From positions 3,836,389 through 3,900,388 of the forward strand of contig NC_060896.1 in assembly GCF_014805685.1 (NCBI RefSeq): DNA of 64,000 nt. Direction: 5' to 3'. The notes beneath the pieces are model-generated. The model did no database searches. It was not told the origin of the DNA and worked only from the letters and a program-made list of their open reading frames with translations. This stretch comes from Silurus meridionalis. Lineage: Eukaryota > Chordata > Actinopteri > Siluriformes > Siluridae. Numbering within the stretch: the first letter of the stretch is position 1; every line of letters starts with the position of its first letter. Positions 24,326 through 35,200 of this stretch are shown here, one piece after another. Made by a program: the position numbers and the translations under genes.

Positions 24326-25067
24326 CCGTATTTTTCGGACTATAAGCCGCTACGTTTTTCCCACGTTTTGAACCTCGCGGCTTAAACAATGAAGCGGCTA
24401 ATTTATGTATTGTTCCTGGGTTTTTCACGGTTTCACAAACTTTAAGCCAAAAAACTGAACCCCATAACATTAGACCAATGAAATTTCCGAACGGAAACGA
24501 AAAAACGCACTTCACCTGTGCACGGCTTCGGGAGAAAAAACTTTCACCGATGGTGATTTTTAAATGCACGACGATGCCAAAAGATAAACTCTCGAGAGAA
24601 ATAGTTGTGAAAGGAAGGAGGAAGACAGTGAACAATGACTTTCTTGGTAGGCTACTGTTTAGATACAAGCCGTTGTAGCGCGTTGAGTCTGGGTGAAGGG
24701 AGAGCTCGCTAACTCCAGTTGCTTTTTTATTATTCTTGGCAACAGCGATACGGGTTAGTCAAAGAAACTTAGAAATGAGCATCCGAGAATAATAAGGACA
24801 TATTCCTCGGTCTTGCACACATGCAGTAATACCGGAAAAATGCGGCGCCAGGCTATTCTCAAAATACCACTATGCTATATTTCACCTGTTACACCGTGTA
24901 ACAGACACTGTCTTTCATTGAAGCCTGTGTAAAGTTCATTAGTTTCAGTGTAGACACCTGCGGCTTATTGACAGGTGCGGCTTATTTATGTTTAAAATAA
25001 AAATCTTTGTCAAATTCAGTGAATTCGGCTTATACAAGGGTGCGCTTTATAATCCGGAAATTAGGGT
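24326..25067 (+). mobile_element. pogo/Tigger-like element with transposase remnant, copy 2
   Basis: Left end TACCGTATTTTTCGGACTAT and right end ATAATCCGGAAATTAGGGTA are imperfect inverted repeats bounded by TA. A remnant on the + strand at 24478-24678 reads NEKTHFTCARLREKKLSPMV then IFKCTTMPKDKLS, which resembles the EKTHFTVVLAC...LPPMVIFK-TMPK region of pogo/Tigger DDE transposases. Only this short part remains, so the copy is inactive. Confidence 0.65.
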
Positions 25068-25114
25068 ACTTCCCTCCTCTGTCTTTACTCATCTTTTGTA
25101 TAAATGTTAATGTG

Positions 25115-25335
25115 TATATATGCAGTATATCGATTGAAATATTTAAATCGCATGATTGTCATGAGTTAACTTGTGATTAATCGCAACTTAATGCCACTTT
25201 TTATCTGTTCGAAATGTATTATGAATAGATTTGAATACTCTAATCAACATGCGCATGGACAAAAATTGATGCTTTATGCAAATGAATGTTAATTATTAGT
25301 GACACCCAAACTAAACATTGAGCATCTCATCTCGT
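25115..25335 (+). repeat. Dispersed hAT-like repeat X, truncated copy
   Basis: Shares TAATCAACATGCGCATGGAC, GATGCTTTATGCAAATGAAT and AAACATTGAGCATC with the longer copies at 46920-47345 (-) and 56195-56690 (+). Confidence 0.6.
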
Positions 25336-25934
25336 CTGAGTGGCACCGAATGTCTATTTATTACAGGTAACTGATGTTGAGGAGCAGTGATGGAGATCCG
25401 ATGCAAACTGAAGTCAGTGTAGCAGATTGTTGACATTAACTACAATCCAAATTCTCACAGTTCCTGTTCTAGTGATAGCAGTGAACAGGGACAAACACTT
25501 CAACACTATTTTGTGTACATTTATAGCATAATCCCCATCAAGTCTATTTCACTACTCCCAGGTTGTAAAACTGCTAAATGTAGGAATGTTTTAGGAGAGA
25601 GAGAGAGAATAATTATACAAGGCTAAATATTTGTGTCTCTACTGATTCATTATTCATCTGTATTTGTATTTATACCTGCATTTCCCATTGCTCTCACCCT
25701 GTAGCTGTGTTTAAACTGCTGGCTGAAACAGAGTGTGAATGCTGAGTGTTGCTCTCTCGACCAGCCCGGGCTCCATCTCATCATCCTCTATCGACAATCT
25801 GATTAAGAGTCTGTCCATGCAGGCGGCCTGCCAGGGGAGTCTGAGTCTGGCCTCTGTGTGTGTGTAGGAAAGAGAAAAAGAAGCAGAGAGAGAAAAAGAG
25901 AGAAACTCACAATTTATAGATGTACAGTACAAAT

Positions 25935-25937
<3 letters not shown>

Positions 25938-25995
<58 letters not shown>
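25938..25995 (+). repeat. (GT)n microsatellite
   Basis: Uninterrupted GT run of about 29 units. Confidence 0.95.
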
Positions 25996-25997
<2 letters not shown>

Positions 25998-26351
25998 ATG
26001 TCATAACCATTTTCCCTCGTTTTCTCAGTAAATGAATTCTGGATCTGACTGTTCTCCAACATCTGCATCACTCATACACATAATTACTGTCCACTAAAGA
26101 TGTGCACATTATTTGAGTATTTGTTTCACGTACGAAGAATAAATGAATGAAACACCATAAATACAGAGTAATGAGCGAGGGGTTTTTTCAGTCTGCTCTA
26201 ATCGAGTCTCACTGCACACCTGTATTCTCAGCCAGATGTCCTGGTCTCAAGCAAACTGTCCTGCATGTGCATAGATTTAGAGCACATCATCTGTTCATTC
26301 TAAATAATGTATTCATATTCTGTTTCTTCCCTACCCTTGCGTGTGTGAGTT

Positions 26352-26358
<7 letters not shown>

Positions 26359-26391
<33 letters not shown>
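26359..26391 (+). repeat. (GA)n microsatellite
   Basis: GA run of about 16 units. Confidence 0.93.
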
Positions 26392-26393
<2 letters not shown>

Positions 26394-26536
26394 CTCTAAA
26401 TGAAAGTGTGCATTGCCATATTAATAAGTGAATATAAATGTCTCTTGCTTTTCAATGAGCCTCGTTTTCTGAGCCTCATCTTTGAGAGCCATATCCAGGT
26501 CATGAATGAGGGTGGAATAAAAAAAAGAGGTGTGTG

Positions 26537-26540
<4 letters not shown>

Positions 26541-26569
<29 letters not shown>
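26541..26569 (+). repeat. (AG)n microsatellite
   Basis: AG run of about 14 units. Confidence 0.93.
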
Positions 26570-26572
<3 letters not shown>

Positions 26573-26734
26573 AATGATGCCTGTAAATGCCATAGACACC
26601 TTCGCATAACAGCTGTAAGCACTCCTTTGAATATATAACAGCACAGAGATAAAGTGTGTGTATGTGTGTGAATGTGTGTGTGTTTTCCTAGATTGTAATT
26701 ATTAAAGAAATAGTGTTTCAATAAAGATATGTAA

Positions 26735-26998
26735 GTGTTCAATGCCCCTGTACACAAAGCTCCAGCTCCATGAAGATATGGAAGATCTTTAATAGGGTTT
26801 CTGACCGAAACCCTATTAAAACCTCACCTACATCAGTACCTGACTTTACTAACACCCTTGTGGCTGAATGAATCTCACACACATCTCCACAAAGTCTAGT
26901 GGAGCATCTTCCCAGAAGAGTGGAGCTCATTATAACAGCGAATGGGGACTAAATGTAGGAAGTGATGTGACCACAAACATTTCTCTATATAGTGTATC
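26735..26998 (+). mobile_element. 'TATTGGGACACC' DNA element, 5'-truncated
   Basis: Contains CTACATCAGTACCTGACTTT, CATCTTCCCAGAAGAGTGGA and GAATGGGGACTAAATGTAGG. Its end TATATAGTG joins directly to a minisatellite (26999-27137). Confidence 0.65.
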
Positions 26999-27137
26999 CT
27001 GCTAGTTAAACACTGTTACCACGATAGCTAGCCAGATAAACACTGTAACCTCTAAAACTCTCTAGATAAACACCGTAACCTCTAGAACTCTCTAGATAAA
27101 CACCGTAACCTGGATAACTAACTAGTTAAACAATCGC
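26999..27137 (+). repeat. Minisatellite, unit about 31 bp
   Basis: About four copies of a unit like CTAGATAAACACCGTAACCT followed by CTAGAACTCT. The array starts immediately after the transposon end at 26998. The same unit family forms the larger array at 52930-53290, also after the same transposon end. Confidence 0.8.
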
Positions 27138-27242
27138 TGAATCGTTCGAGGGTCTTTACTTAGGACTTTTCGAGAAAGCGGAAAGATGAACCAATTTTTG
27201 GAATGCTACGCTGAGCATGGCCATTTTTTTATATCGGGGCAC

Positions 27243-27273
<31 letters not shown>

Positions 27274-27406
27274 GTACACACACAAACCCATTTACTGGGC
27301 AAAAAATGTGCCAATGTAAAGTATATATAGAGTATATATACATAGAAACACTGGGGTTATTAGATATACTGATTTAGTACAGAATAATCTGATAACTCAG
27401 TTTATA

Positions 27407-27408
<2 letters not shown>

Positions 27409-27451
<43 letters not shown>
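27409..27451 (+). repeat. (GT)n-(GA)n microsatellite
   Basis: GT run of about 16 units followed by a short GA run. Confidence 0.95.
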
Positions 27452-27452
<1 letters not shown>

Positions 27453-27520
27453 ATGGTGTATGAATGTTTGATTAAAGTGCTCATGGCAATTTTCAATCTT
27501 GTCAACTGATTCATGCTTAG

Positions 27521-27521
<1 letters not shown>

Positions 27522-27565
<44 letters not shown>
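27522..27565 (+). repeat. (CA)n microsatellite
   Basis: CA run of about 22 units. Confidence 0.95.
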
Positions 27566-27570
<5 letters not shown>

Positions 27571-27673
27571 TTGTCTTTGCACAGACTTAGCTGTTTTATT
27601 CTAGGCTATTTTACACATATAGCTGTTCAGGGGAAAAAAAGCATGACATGATTATAAATGTAATAAACCCACG

Positions 27674-27675
<2 letters not shown>

Positions 27676-27729
<54 letters not shown>
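27676..27729 (+). repeat. (CA)n microsatellite
   Basis: CA run of about 27 units; third dinucleotide array within 320 bp. Confidence 0.95.
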
Positions 27730-27730
<1 letters not shown>

Positions 27731-27934
27731 CAGTATATTTCATATTTATTCCACGACGCTGCTGAACTCTGTTGTGATTGGTCAAAAGGTAATTGATTTT
27801 CTGGTAGCTCTGTTTATTTTTTTCTATAATCCTGACAATATCACAGTATAACACCAAGTGCTTAGTTTCAAATCATGTGGCTTTTATTATCATTTCAACC
27901 ACATACACTTGGTACAGTTTACGTGTATTTGCAT

Positions 27935-27985
27935 ACACTGTATGGATAAAAGTGTTGAGACACCTGACTTTTACAGCCGTTGGCT
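27935..27985 (+). mobile_element. Terminal fragment of the 'TATTGGGACACC' element
   Basis: CACTGTATGGATAAAAGTGT followed by TGAGACACCTGACTTTTAC is one end of the family; the LINE copy C begins a short way downstream. Confidence 0.55.
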
Positions 27986-28099
27986 GAAGGAGGAGAAGGA
28001 GAGGAGGAAGACATCTAAAGGGACAGGAGGGCAAGGAGAAATGGAGGAGAAGTGGAGGTTTGAGTTGGTACTTTTAATTGTTGATACTATGACTGGTTA

Positions 28100-28890
28100 A
28101 GGATTGTGATTTGTGGTGAAAGTAGGGAGCAGGTTGAGAAGAGCCTGGAGAGGTGGAGGTACACGCTGAAGAGGTGGAGATATGCGCCGGAGAGAAGGTG
28201 AATGAAAGTCAGTAGGAGTAAGACAGAGTACATGTGTGTGAATGAGAGGGAGGGCAGTGGAGTGGTGCGGTTGCAGGGAGAAGAGCGTCAGAAGGTGGAG
28301 GAGTTCAGGTACCTGGGGTCAACAGTGCAAAGTAATGGAGAGTGTGTTAGAGAAGTGAAGAAAAGAGTGCAGGCAGGGTGGAGTGGGTGGAGAAGAGTGA
28401 TAGCAGGAGTGATTTGTGATAGAAGGGTATCTGTGAGAGTGAAAGGGAAAGTTTATAGGACTGTGGTGAGACCTGAGATGTTGTATGGATTAGAGACAGT
28501 GGCATTGAGTAAAAGACAGGAGGTGGAGCTAGAGGTAGCAGAGCTGAAGATGTTGAGGTTTTCGTTGGGAGTGACGACGATTAGAAATGAGTTTATTAGA
28601 GAGACAGCGCATGTAGGATGTTTTGGAGAGAAGGTGAGGGAGGCGAGATTGAGATGGTTTGGACATCTGCAGAGGAGGGACATGGGGTATATCAGTAGGA
28701 GAATGCTGAGGATGGAGCCACCAGGAAGGAGGAAAAGAGGAAGACCAAGGAGGAGGTTTATGGATGTGGTGAGGGAAGACATGCAGGTAGTTGGTTTGAA
28801 AGAGGCAGATGTAGAGAACAGGGGTTATGGAGACGGATGATCTGCTGTGGCGCCCCCTAATGGGAGCAGCACCCGAAATAACAAGTCTAT
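28100..28890 (+). pseudogene. RTE-like LINE, 3' part, copy C
   Basis: An open frame at 28202-28840 keeps 212 codons: [60 protein letters not shown] and [20 protein letters not shown]. These belong to the thumb/C-terminal part of a fish non-LTR reverse transcriptase, after the catalytic core. The 3' end is GCGCCCCCTAATGGGAGCAG. The catalytic FADD box is missing because the copy is 5' truncated, so it is not active despite the open frame. Confidence 0.85.
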
Positions 28891-29030
28891 CTTCTTAGTA
28901 TATTTGTTTATATCTTGATGAATAGATTTTGGTGTTACTTTAGGTTAGTCCACTTTTGCTTCTCCAACACTATTTTCCTAAAACTCTTATATCATATTTA
29001 TTATGAGGACAGACAAGGTCATTCACATTC

Positions 29031-29033
<3 letters not shown>

Positions 29034-29085
<52 letters not shown>
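29034..29085 (+). repeat. (GT)n microsatellite
   Basis: GT run of about 26 units. Confidence 0.95.
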
Positions 29086-29086
<1 letters not shown>

Positions 29087-29857
29087 TAAAATGATTTCAT
29101 TTTCTCCTAACCCTGCCAAGTCCTTGCTTCTGCTGCATCCAAAGGAGATGATAAAAGTAGTACTAAATGAAGCATCTGAGACACACAACAGGTTACTTCG
29201 CTCCATTTTGAAAAGACAGGACAGTGTATAAGTGAATATTTTCCAGAGAGCCTCATGGGATATCTTACATTATACAAAACAAAGAAATCCCATAGTGTAT
29301 AGTTGAGTGTGCTAGTTTGTTTGTTAGCTGGGGAGCAAGTTTGGTGTCTAATGTAAGCTGCGCTGGTTTCTTTCTAGTCCAGGCTGTAGGTCGATTTGTG
29401 AATCGCTCAGATCTTTATTTCGAGCTGATTTCATTGATGCACTAATATTTGACCTGCTTTGATACAATCAGAACTCTAGAACAAAAACAAGTTCTAACAG
29501 AACTCTATGCTGTATCCTGGTGTTATTTATTTTATTTTTTTTACTGTTCTAACATTCATTTGTTTCTTTAATAGAATATACATTGCTTTTTGTTGAGATT
29601 CATAAAAACGATTGGATATGCCATCCTTTCTGTTTCCACTCTAGAGCACTGTATGAATGTATGAATGAAAAAAAGGCATCCCTTTAAAATGTTGTTACCC
29701 GAGCAATGCGCAGTAGATAAACAGAGTGTGTAAGCACTTTCTCTCCACTGACCTTGCACCAGAGAATCATCAGTCAAAACATCAGCCTTGAGGATGTCAG
29801 GGAGGAGAAAGGACAAGGCCTCATCGTACAAGACCAAACATGTACATGTACTAAGTG

Positions 29858-29858
<1 letters not shown>
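29086..29858. other. Intergenic, no gene recognised
   Basis: No recognised repeat or exon; ordinary AT-rich sequence. Confidence 0.4.

Positions 29859-29911
<53 letters not shown>
29859..29911 (+). repeat. (CA)n microsatellite
   Basis: CA run of about 26 units; a short AT run follows at 29972-29992. Confidence 0.95.
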
Positions 29912-29912
<1 letters not shown>

Positions 29913-30239
29913 TAGGATTTACAGGACAGCTCTCCTTGGAGGAGATATATACGTATATACACATCAATTAAATATATATATATATATATATATCGTCTAA
30001 TAAAGGCTCAAAAAAGGTAATTAAATGGCACCTCAAACTGTTATAATGATAAAGATTTAGACACTTACACTCTATATTTAAACCGTACATTTACACGTCT
30101 TCTCTTTTCCTTATTAAATCAGTCAGTGACTCCATCAGCTGTCGTTGTGTGCAGTAAGCTGAAGTCCAGCTGATCAGATCGGCTTTAATTAATTAAAGGT
30201 CTCTGCTGTAAAGAAAGATACACAGACCTTCATATAGAT

Positions 30240-30267
30240 TTACATTTGGACAGAGAGAAAGAGACAC

Positions 30268-30300
<33 letters not shown>

Positions 30301-30564
30301 GAGACAGGAAGGCATGGAGGCAGACAAACAGAAAGACACAAACAGACACAGAAATAGACAAAAGAGAATGACAGACAGACACACAAAAACAGAAAGACAT
30401 AAACAAACAGACAGACAGCAGAAATACAGACAGACACAGAGATGGACAACACTGAAAGACAAACAGACACAAATACAGACAACAGACAAACAAACAGACA
30501 GACATAGAGATAGGCAGATGCAGACAGACAGACATGGAGAAAGACATCGAAACATGCAGATGCG

Positions 30565-30602
<38 letters not shown>

Positions 30603-30830
30603 GAGATAGACAAACAGAAAGACACAGACAGACATAGAAACATGCAGATCCAGACAGACAGACAGACAGACAGAAAGACACAAAAAGACACAGACAGACA
30701 CACAGACAGACAGATAAACAAACAGAAAGACACAGAAAGAGACAGACAGACACACATACAGACATAGAAACATGCAGATGCAGACAGACACACAGACAGA
30801 CACAGAAAGACACACAGACAGCCGGACAAT
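30240..30830 (+). repeat. ACAG-rich simple/satellite tract
   Basis: About 590 bp built from ACAG and related words (GACAGACAGACAG, AAAGACACAGA, ACATGCAGAT). The + strand has very few T. Pure ACAG runs lie near 30268-30300 and 30565-30602. The long open frames on both strands are a product of this periodic composition and are not genes. Confidence 0.9.
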
Positions 30831-30959
30831 AGGACAAGTTCTACCAGCGGTTGGGCAAACATAAAGACACAAAGATAAAGTGATGCTTTCTAGTTAAATG
30901 TTTGTCCAGTAGTAAGACATTTAGAACAGAAGCTTAAGGAGGACATTAATTACGGAGAC

Positions 30960-31381
30960 AGGGTGGCCACGTCATGCCTGCATCACACACTCGCGCACAC
31001 ACACACACACACGCGTTCATTCAGAGGAGGAGAGCTCGCTCCTCCCTTCACGAGCCCGTCCCCGCTGCTCCTCAGCGAACTCAGGCTCATTCACGTGGTA
31101 AGGAGGTGTGCTGCGCGAGCGCTGCCCCGGTGCTCACCCGGCTGCACGAGACTCTACGATGTGCATCAGTCACGCCGCTCTCGGTCCACACCACCGCCGG
31201 TGCCTAGCAAACGCCAGACCACCGTTCCTGCGTGTTGCGCTGCGCTGCATCCGAGCCGTCGGACATCCGGTCGGACCGGAGCGCGCGTGTGTCCACGCGT
31301 GCCGCGCGGCTCGCGTGCTCACTTTTCTGATGGGACACCACGCGTGAAGAGCGACCGCGTGAGGTCAGGAGGGAGGGAGGG
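30960..31381 (+). promoter_or_regulatory. CpG-rich promoter/5' leader candidate of gpr149
   Basis: CpG density and GC content rise sharply from about 30,960 and stay high through exon 1, in otherwise AT-rich DNA. In vertebrates such islands usually mark a promoter, so the transcription start probably lies in or just upstream of this block. Several ATGs precede the gpr149 start: those at 30974 and 31108 open short reading frames that end before 31382, and one at 30963 overlaps it. No TATA box is evident. The exact start site cannot be read from the sequence. Confidence 0.5.
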
Positions 31382-32287
31382 ATGTCCGCCGGCGCGAACA
31401 GGACCAACATGACGGCGGAGAGCCGCGGCGTCGGGGACCCGGCTGAAGGCGACTGGCGCGTCCTGTTCGTCGCGTGCCTGACGCTCGCCGCGGTCATCTG
31501 CGCGGGCGGCCTCTTCTCGCTCGCGTCGCTGCTCAGGACGAGGAGCAGGTCCGCCACGTGCCTCATCGTGGCCTCGGTGTCGGTGGACGACCTGATCTGC
31601 GTGGTGCCCCTGTGCCTCGCCATGGTGTTGCAGTGGAGGAGAGGCAGCGAGGCGGCGGACGAGGCAAATGACGGCGCCGTGTGCACCTGGACTGGTCTCC
31701 TGTTCGTCTTCCAGGGGCTCTCGACTAACATGAAGGCGTGCCTGGTCGTGGCGCACGCACTGTACGCGACCAAGCGCGGCGAGGAGGAGGAAGACGACGG
31801 AGGAAGAGGAAGAGGACGCGGCCGCGTGCTGGGCGCGCTCGCGGCGGTGTGGGCGCTGAGTCTAGCGGTAAGCGCGCTGCCCATGTGCGGTTTGGGTCGC
31901 TTCGCCCGCGCCCCACTCGCCTGCCTGCCGCGCGGCGACGGCCCTTACGCACCGCTCCTGTTCGCGCTGTACGCGCTGTGTGCCGGCGGACTCGCCGTGT
32001 GCGCAGCGCCGCTGGCGCACCGTCTCCTGTGCTCCGCCGAGGCTCTCCATCCCGGCGCCTTCGCCTCGTTATCTCGGGAGAGCTTAGACAGGAGTTTCGT
32101 GGCGCTCGGCTCCCATGCGACGGGGCTCAGGGGCAAAACCGAGACGTGCTCGTGCTCGTCCCCCGCCAGCGAGCTGCGCTTCGGTACCGACGATGCGCGC
32201 CGCTGCCCGGCCGCCAGACTCTTCGCGCAGAAACGCTTCTCACTGATTCTGGCCATAACGCGCGTGCTCCTCTGGATGCCCATGATG
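31382..32287 (+). CDS. gpr149: gpr149 exon 1 (N-terminus to segment 6)
   Basis: This exon encodes residues 1-302 and ends in phase 0 at ATG-ATG before the donor GTGAGG at 32288. It covers the short N-terminus, transmembrane segments 1-5, the third intracellular loop and the start of segment 6 ([20 protein letters not shown], 281-300). It is strongly GC- and CpG-rich, unlike the surrounding DNA. The second intracellular loop has an acidic run followed by glycine-arginine repeats at about residues 134-148, which looks like a GC-driven low-complexity expansion. Open frames on the opposite strand here are by-products of the high GC content. Confidence 0.92.
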
Positions 32288-35200
32288 GTGAGGCACACAT
32301 TTCTCTCCACACCTCCCTCAATCTCACCATATTCAAAGGTTCTGTAGATTTTAAGATTGTTGGTAGAACTTGATTGAGTTTTTGAGTTCATGGAAGATTC
32401 TGGATTAAATATATCCTGCATGCACAAACATGATCACCCTGAGACCAGGATCAGTGGTTTCTAATTCTGAGAATGTTTATAGAAGAAAGAAATGATGTTG
32501 AACATTAACACTGGTCCACCTAACAGCACACTGGAGACTGTTGGGAAGTGGTACATGGTCCAGGTTTTCCTCAGGGATTTTCCTGCTCATCAGTTCAGAT
32601 GGCAACTTATGATCATTTTAGATGAAGGGTAGAAAAAACATCTGACTTACTTCATTTCTGTTTGCACGACAGATAAAATGCATTGCATAAAGCCGAAGCA
32701 GAACGTGTTACACCTGTAGTGTGTATACTGTTACTCTCATGTTGCACAGCAAACCTGCGAAGGCTACGAGCTCAAATCTATTCCTCTTTTCAGCAGTTAT
32801 GTAACTGTCCATTCAGGTAACATACAAAAATACTATTCAGACCTCTGTATTATTGCAAAAGACTTCTGCAAGCATCGTCCTTGCTCGGGAAGATTTGTAT
32901 TTTTTTTTTGAGCAAAAAATATGGACGACTTCTTAAGAAAAAAAAAATGGTAGACATTGACCGATCGACCTTGGTCTGAAGGATGGAATGACAAAGTGAA
33001 GGAAGAATACGATTATAAGATAAAGATGAACCTTTTTTCGTCCCACAGTAGGGACATTTTCAAATCACCTGCAGTATTCAGTAAATAGCGTCACCACGGC
33101 CCTGTGCAAAGCTTTAAACGCTGTACTCTGAAATGATTGTGTGCTCCATTTAAATACTACCGAGGGTCTATGATATTGCACCCAATCCAGCAAATGTCCA
33201 ATAATATACCATTTATAAACTTCTATTTATTTCTAAGAGGTCCTACTCATGTCCTTGTCCTCATAATGCTTTTTTTAACAAATAATGCATTTAGAAAGAC
33301 GCCGTCCTGTTTCTCTGTTATAGTATACATGCTTTTACAACGGCTTTGTTGTTATAGGAGTCTTGACATTAAGGAGGTCCTGGAAGTGTGACAATAATAA
33401 CATTTAGTATACACAGGGCCGGTTCTAGACATTTGGAGGCCCAAGGCTAAATTTATATTTATATATATACCTTTCCTACACATTTTATTCACTTTTTATT
33501 CATACAAATCCTGTAATCAGTACTTTCATATATTTGGTTAAATGTGCATGTTGCTTAAACTTTAGCTAAGGTCAACACTAAAAAATATAAAAGGTCATCA
33601 GGACCAGCTCTTCTTGGCCATAGTCACCTCGGGCGACTGCTAGTTTTATTTACAAACGTTTATTTTTTTTAGTATTTTGAAAGTCGGCTCCTGACGCGAT
33701 GTCTCTGTACTCAGATCGGATTCAAAGCATCAAACATGCGTACATTTAAAGTCGCATAAAATTCGAATAAACAGGCTGCAAATAACGATCCATCTTCAAA
33801 TGACGCAAATCAGCAAAATCGCCTTTTTTCAATAATGTATTATTATTAGCTTTATTAGCGTAGATGTTAAGCTTTTCGCTTAGCAACCCTCCAAGGGTGC
33901 CGACGGTTTGGGTGCCGTTGGTTCAGTATGCAGAAAATTTGATACACAGTCTCTTCATGCATTCAGATTGTGGGGACCCACATTTAAACGATGACATTAA
34001 CTGGTACCACTTCAGGTATTTTAGATCCAATGTTTAAAGAGTCTAGTCTTACGCTGCCCGTCTTGATTGGAGGCCCAGTCTCCAAGCCCGAGGCCTGTAG
34101 CCAGGCACGTGCACAGGTAGGGCTCAACCTGTGCAGAGCACATGCCCTTTTTGCCCTTACACTCCGAAGTGCCCTTTTTTTGGTGGTGTTACTAAATAAT
34201 CTTGATATAAAAAAAGGGAGGGGGGTGCCCTTTTTCAGTTTCAGCACATGCCCCTCAAAAGGTCTGTGCATGGCCCTGCCTGTAGCTCCACCTATAGCTA
34301 ACGTAGGCCCTGAATGTATGTATTATGTGAGGTCTAAAACAGTCTGCCATGCTGTAATAGAAAAAACATTATTGACAAGCTGCTGTGGGTGGAAACTGTT
34401 TTTGATCACACACCTTAAATTGTATGTGTTTTTTCAGTAAAAGGAAATTTTATCCAGTTGCACCGCAACAGTACTGAAAAACGGTGTATGGTTTCTTCGT
34501 AGTTGCATGATGCACGTGCATGTAGTGACAATAACGTTGCCTTTGCAGACGCAGATCCTCGTCAGCCATATTGTGCGGACGCACAGTTCGTCTGTGGAGA
34601 CGCTGTGTTTCTTCCTGACCTTGCTCTCGGCCACTGTTACCCCAGTGTTTTGTCTCTCAGAGCGCTGGGCTCATCTTCCCTGCGGCTGTTTCATCAACTG
34701 CGGTCAGGACGTCAACTCAGTCTCCTCCGCTAGTGAGTATATTACGAACGCTCCTGTGCACATTCACCATTCAGTAAAGAGATTTTCCGAGATGCATGAC
34801 ACTCGTGTGTGTGTCTTTTCAGTGCACAAACGGAGGTTCGAATTCAACCTCTCCTTCCAGCAAGGGTACGGCATTTACAAGATACCTCACACACCCTCCC
34901 CGACCGTGGAGAAGCCCTGCTACAGCAGTCTTTACGATCACGATTTCTCCAAAAGTCGAGTAGCGATTCTAAGCAGCGGACAAATTACAAATCTGGCCTC
35001 ACGTGACTTTAGGAAGATGGTGGTGGAAGAGGAGGAGGACTGCTCCCTCCACGACAAGCTCCTCTCGGACAGCGTGTCGCAGCAGGTGAGAACAGAAGCT
35101 CCGGAGCAGCTGAACTCCGTGGAGCAGGACGCTTTCGGAAAGGTGTCCCCAGCTGTCTCAGGCTGTGACGGGGAAGACCTGAACCTGGACACTTCTTCAG

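Larger units (their letters stand above)
32288..34548 (+). other. gpr149: gpr149 intron 1
   Basis: The 2,261-nt intron has donor GTGAGG and acceptor TTTGCAG. It contains nested hAT-type elements at 33414-34312; the rest is AT-rich, with no other feature recognised. Confidence 0.88.

Noticed and set aside
26999..27137. CRISPR-like array
   Set aside because: Units are contiguous and diverged with no unique spacers; the genome is eukaryotic. It is a minisatellite.
28202..28840. Candidate host gene of 212 codons
   Set aside because: The same protein text recurs at 11.0, 15.8, 41.5, 45.2 and 47.8 kb and is the C-terminal part of a LINE reverse transcriptase.
30193..30872. Three overlapping 210-214 codon frames on the - strand, and frames on +
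   Set aside because: They are read-through of the ACAG-rich simple repeat in every phase, giving only C/V/S/L-rich periodic text; no real protein.
31204..31884. 226-codon open frame antisense to gpr149 exon 1
   Set aside because: High GC content removes stops on both strands; the + strand frame has clear receptor homology and splice sites, the antisense has none.
31738..32373. 211-codon + strand frame overlapping exon 1
   Set aside because: Arg/Ala/Pro-rich translation from a shifted frame of the receptor exon; no recognisable motif.
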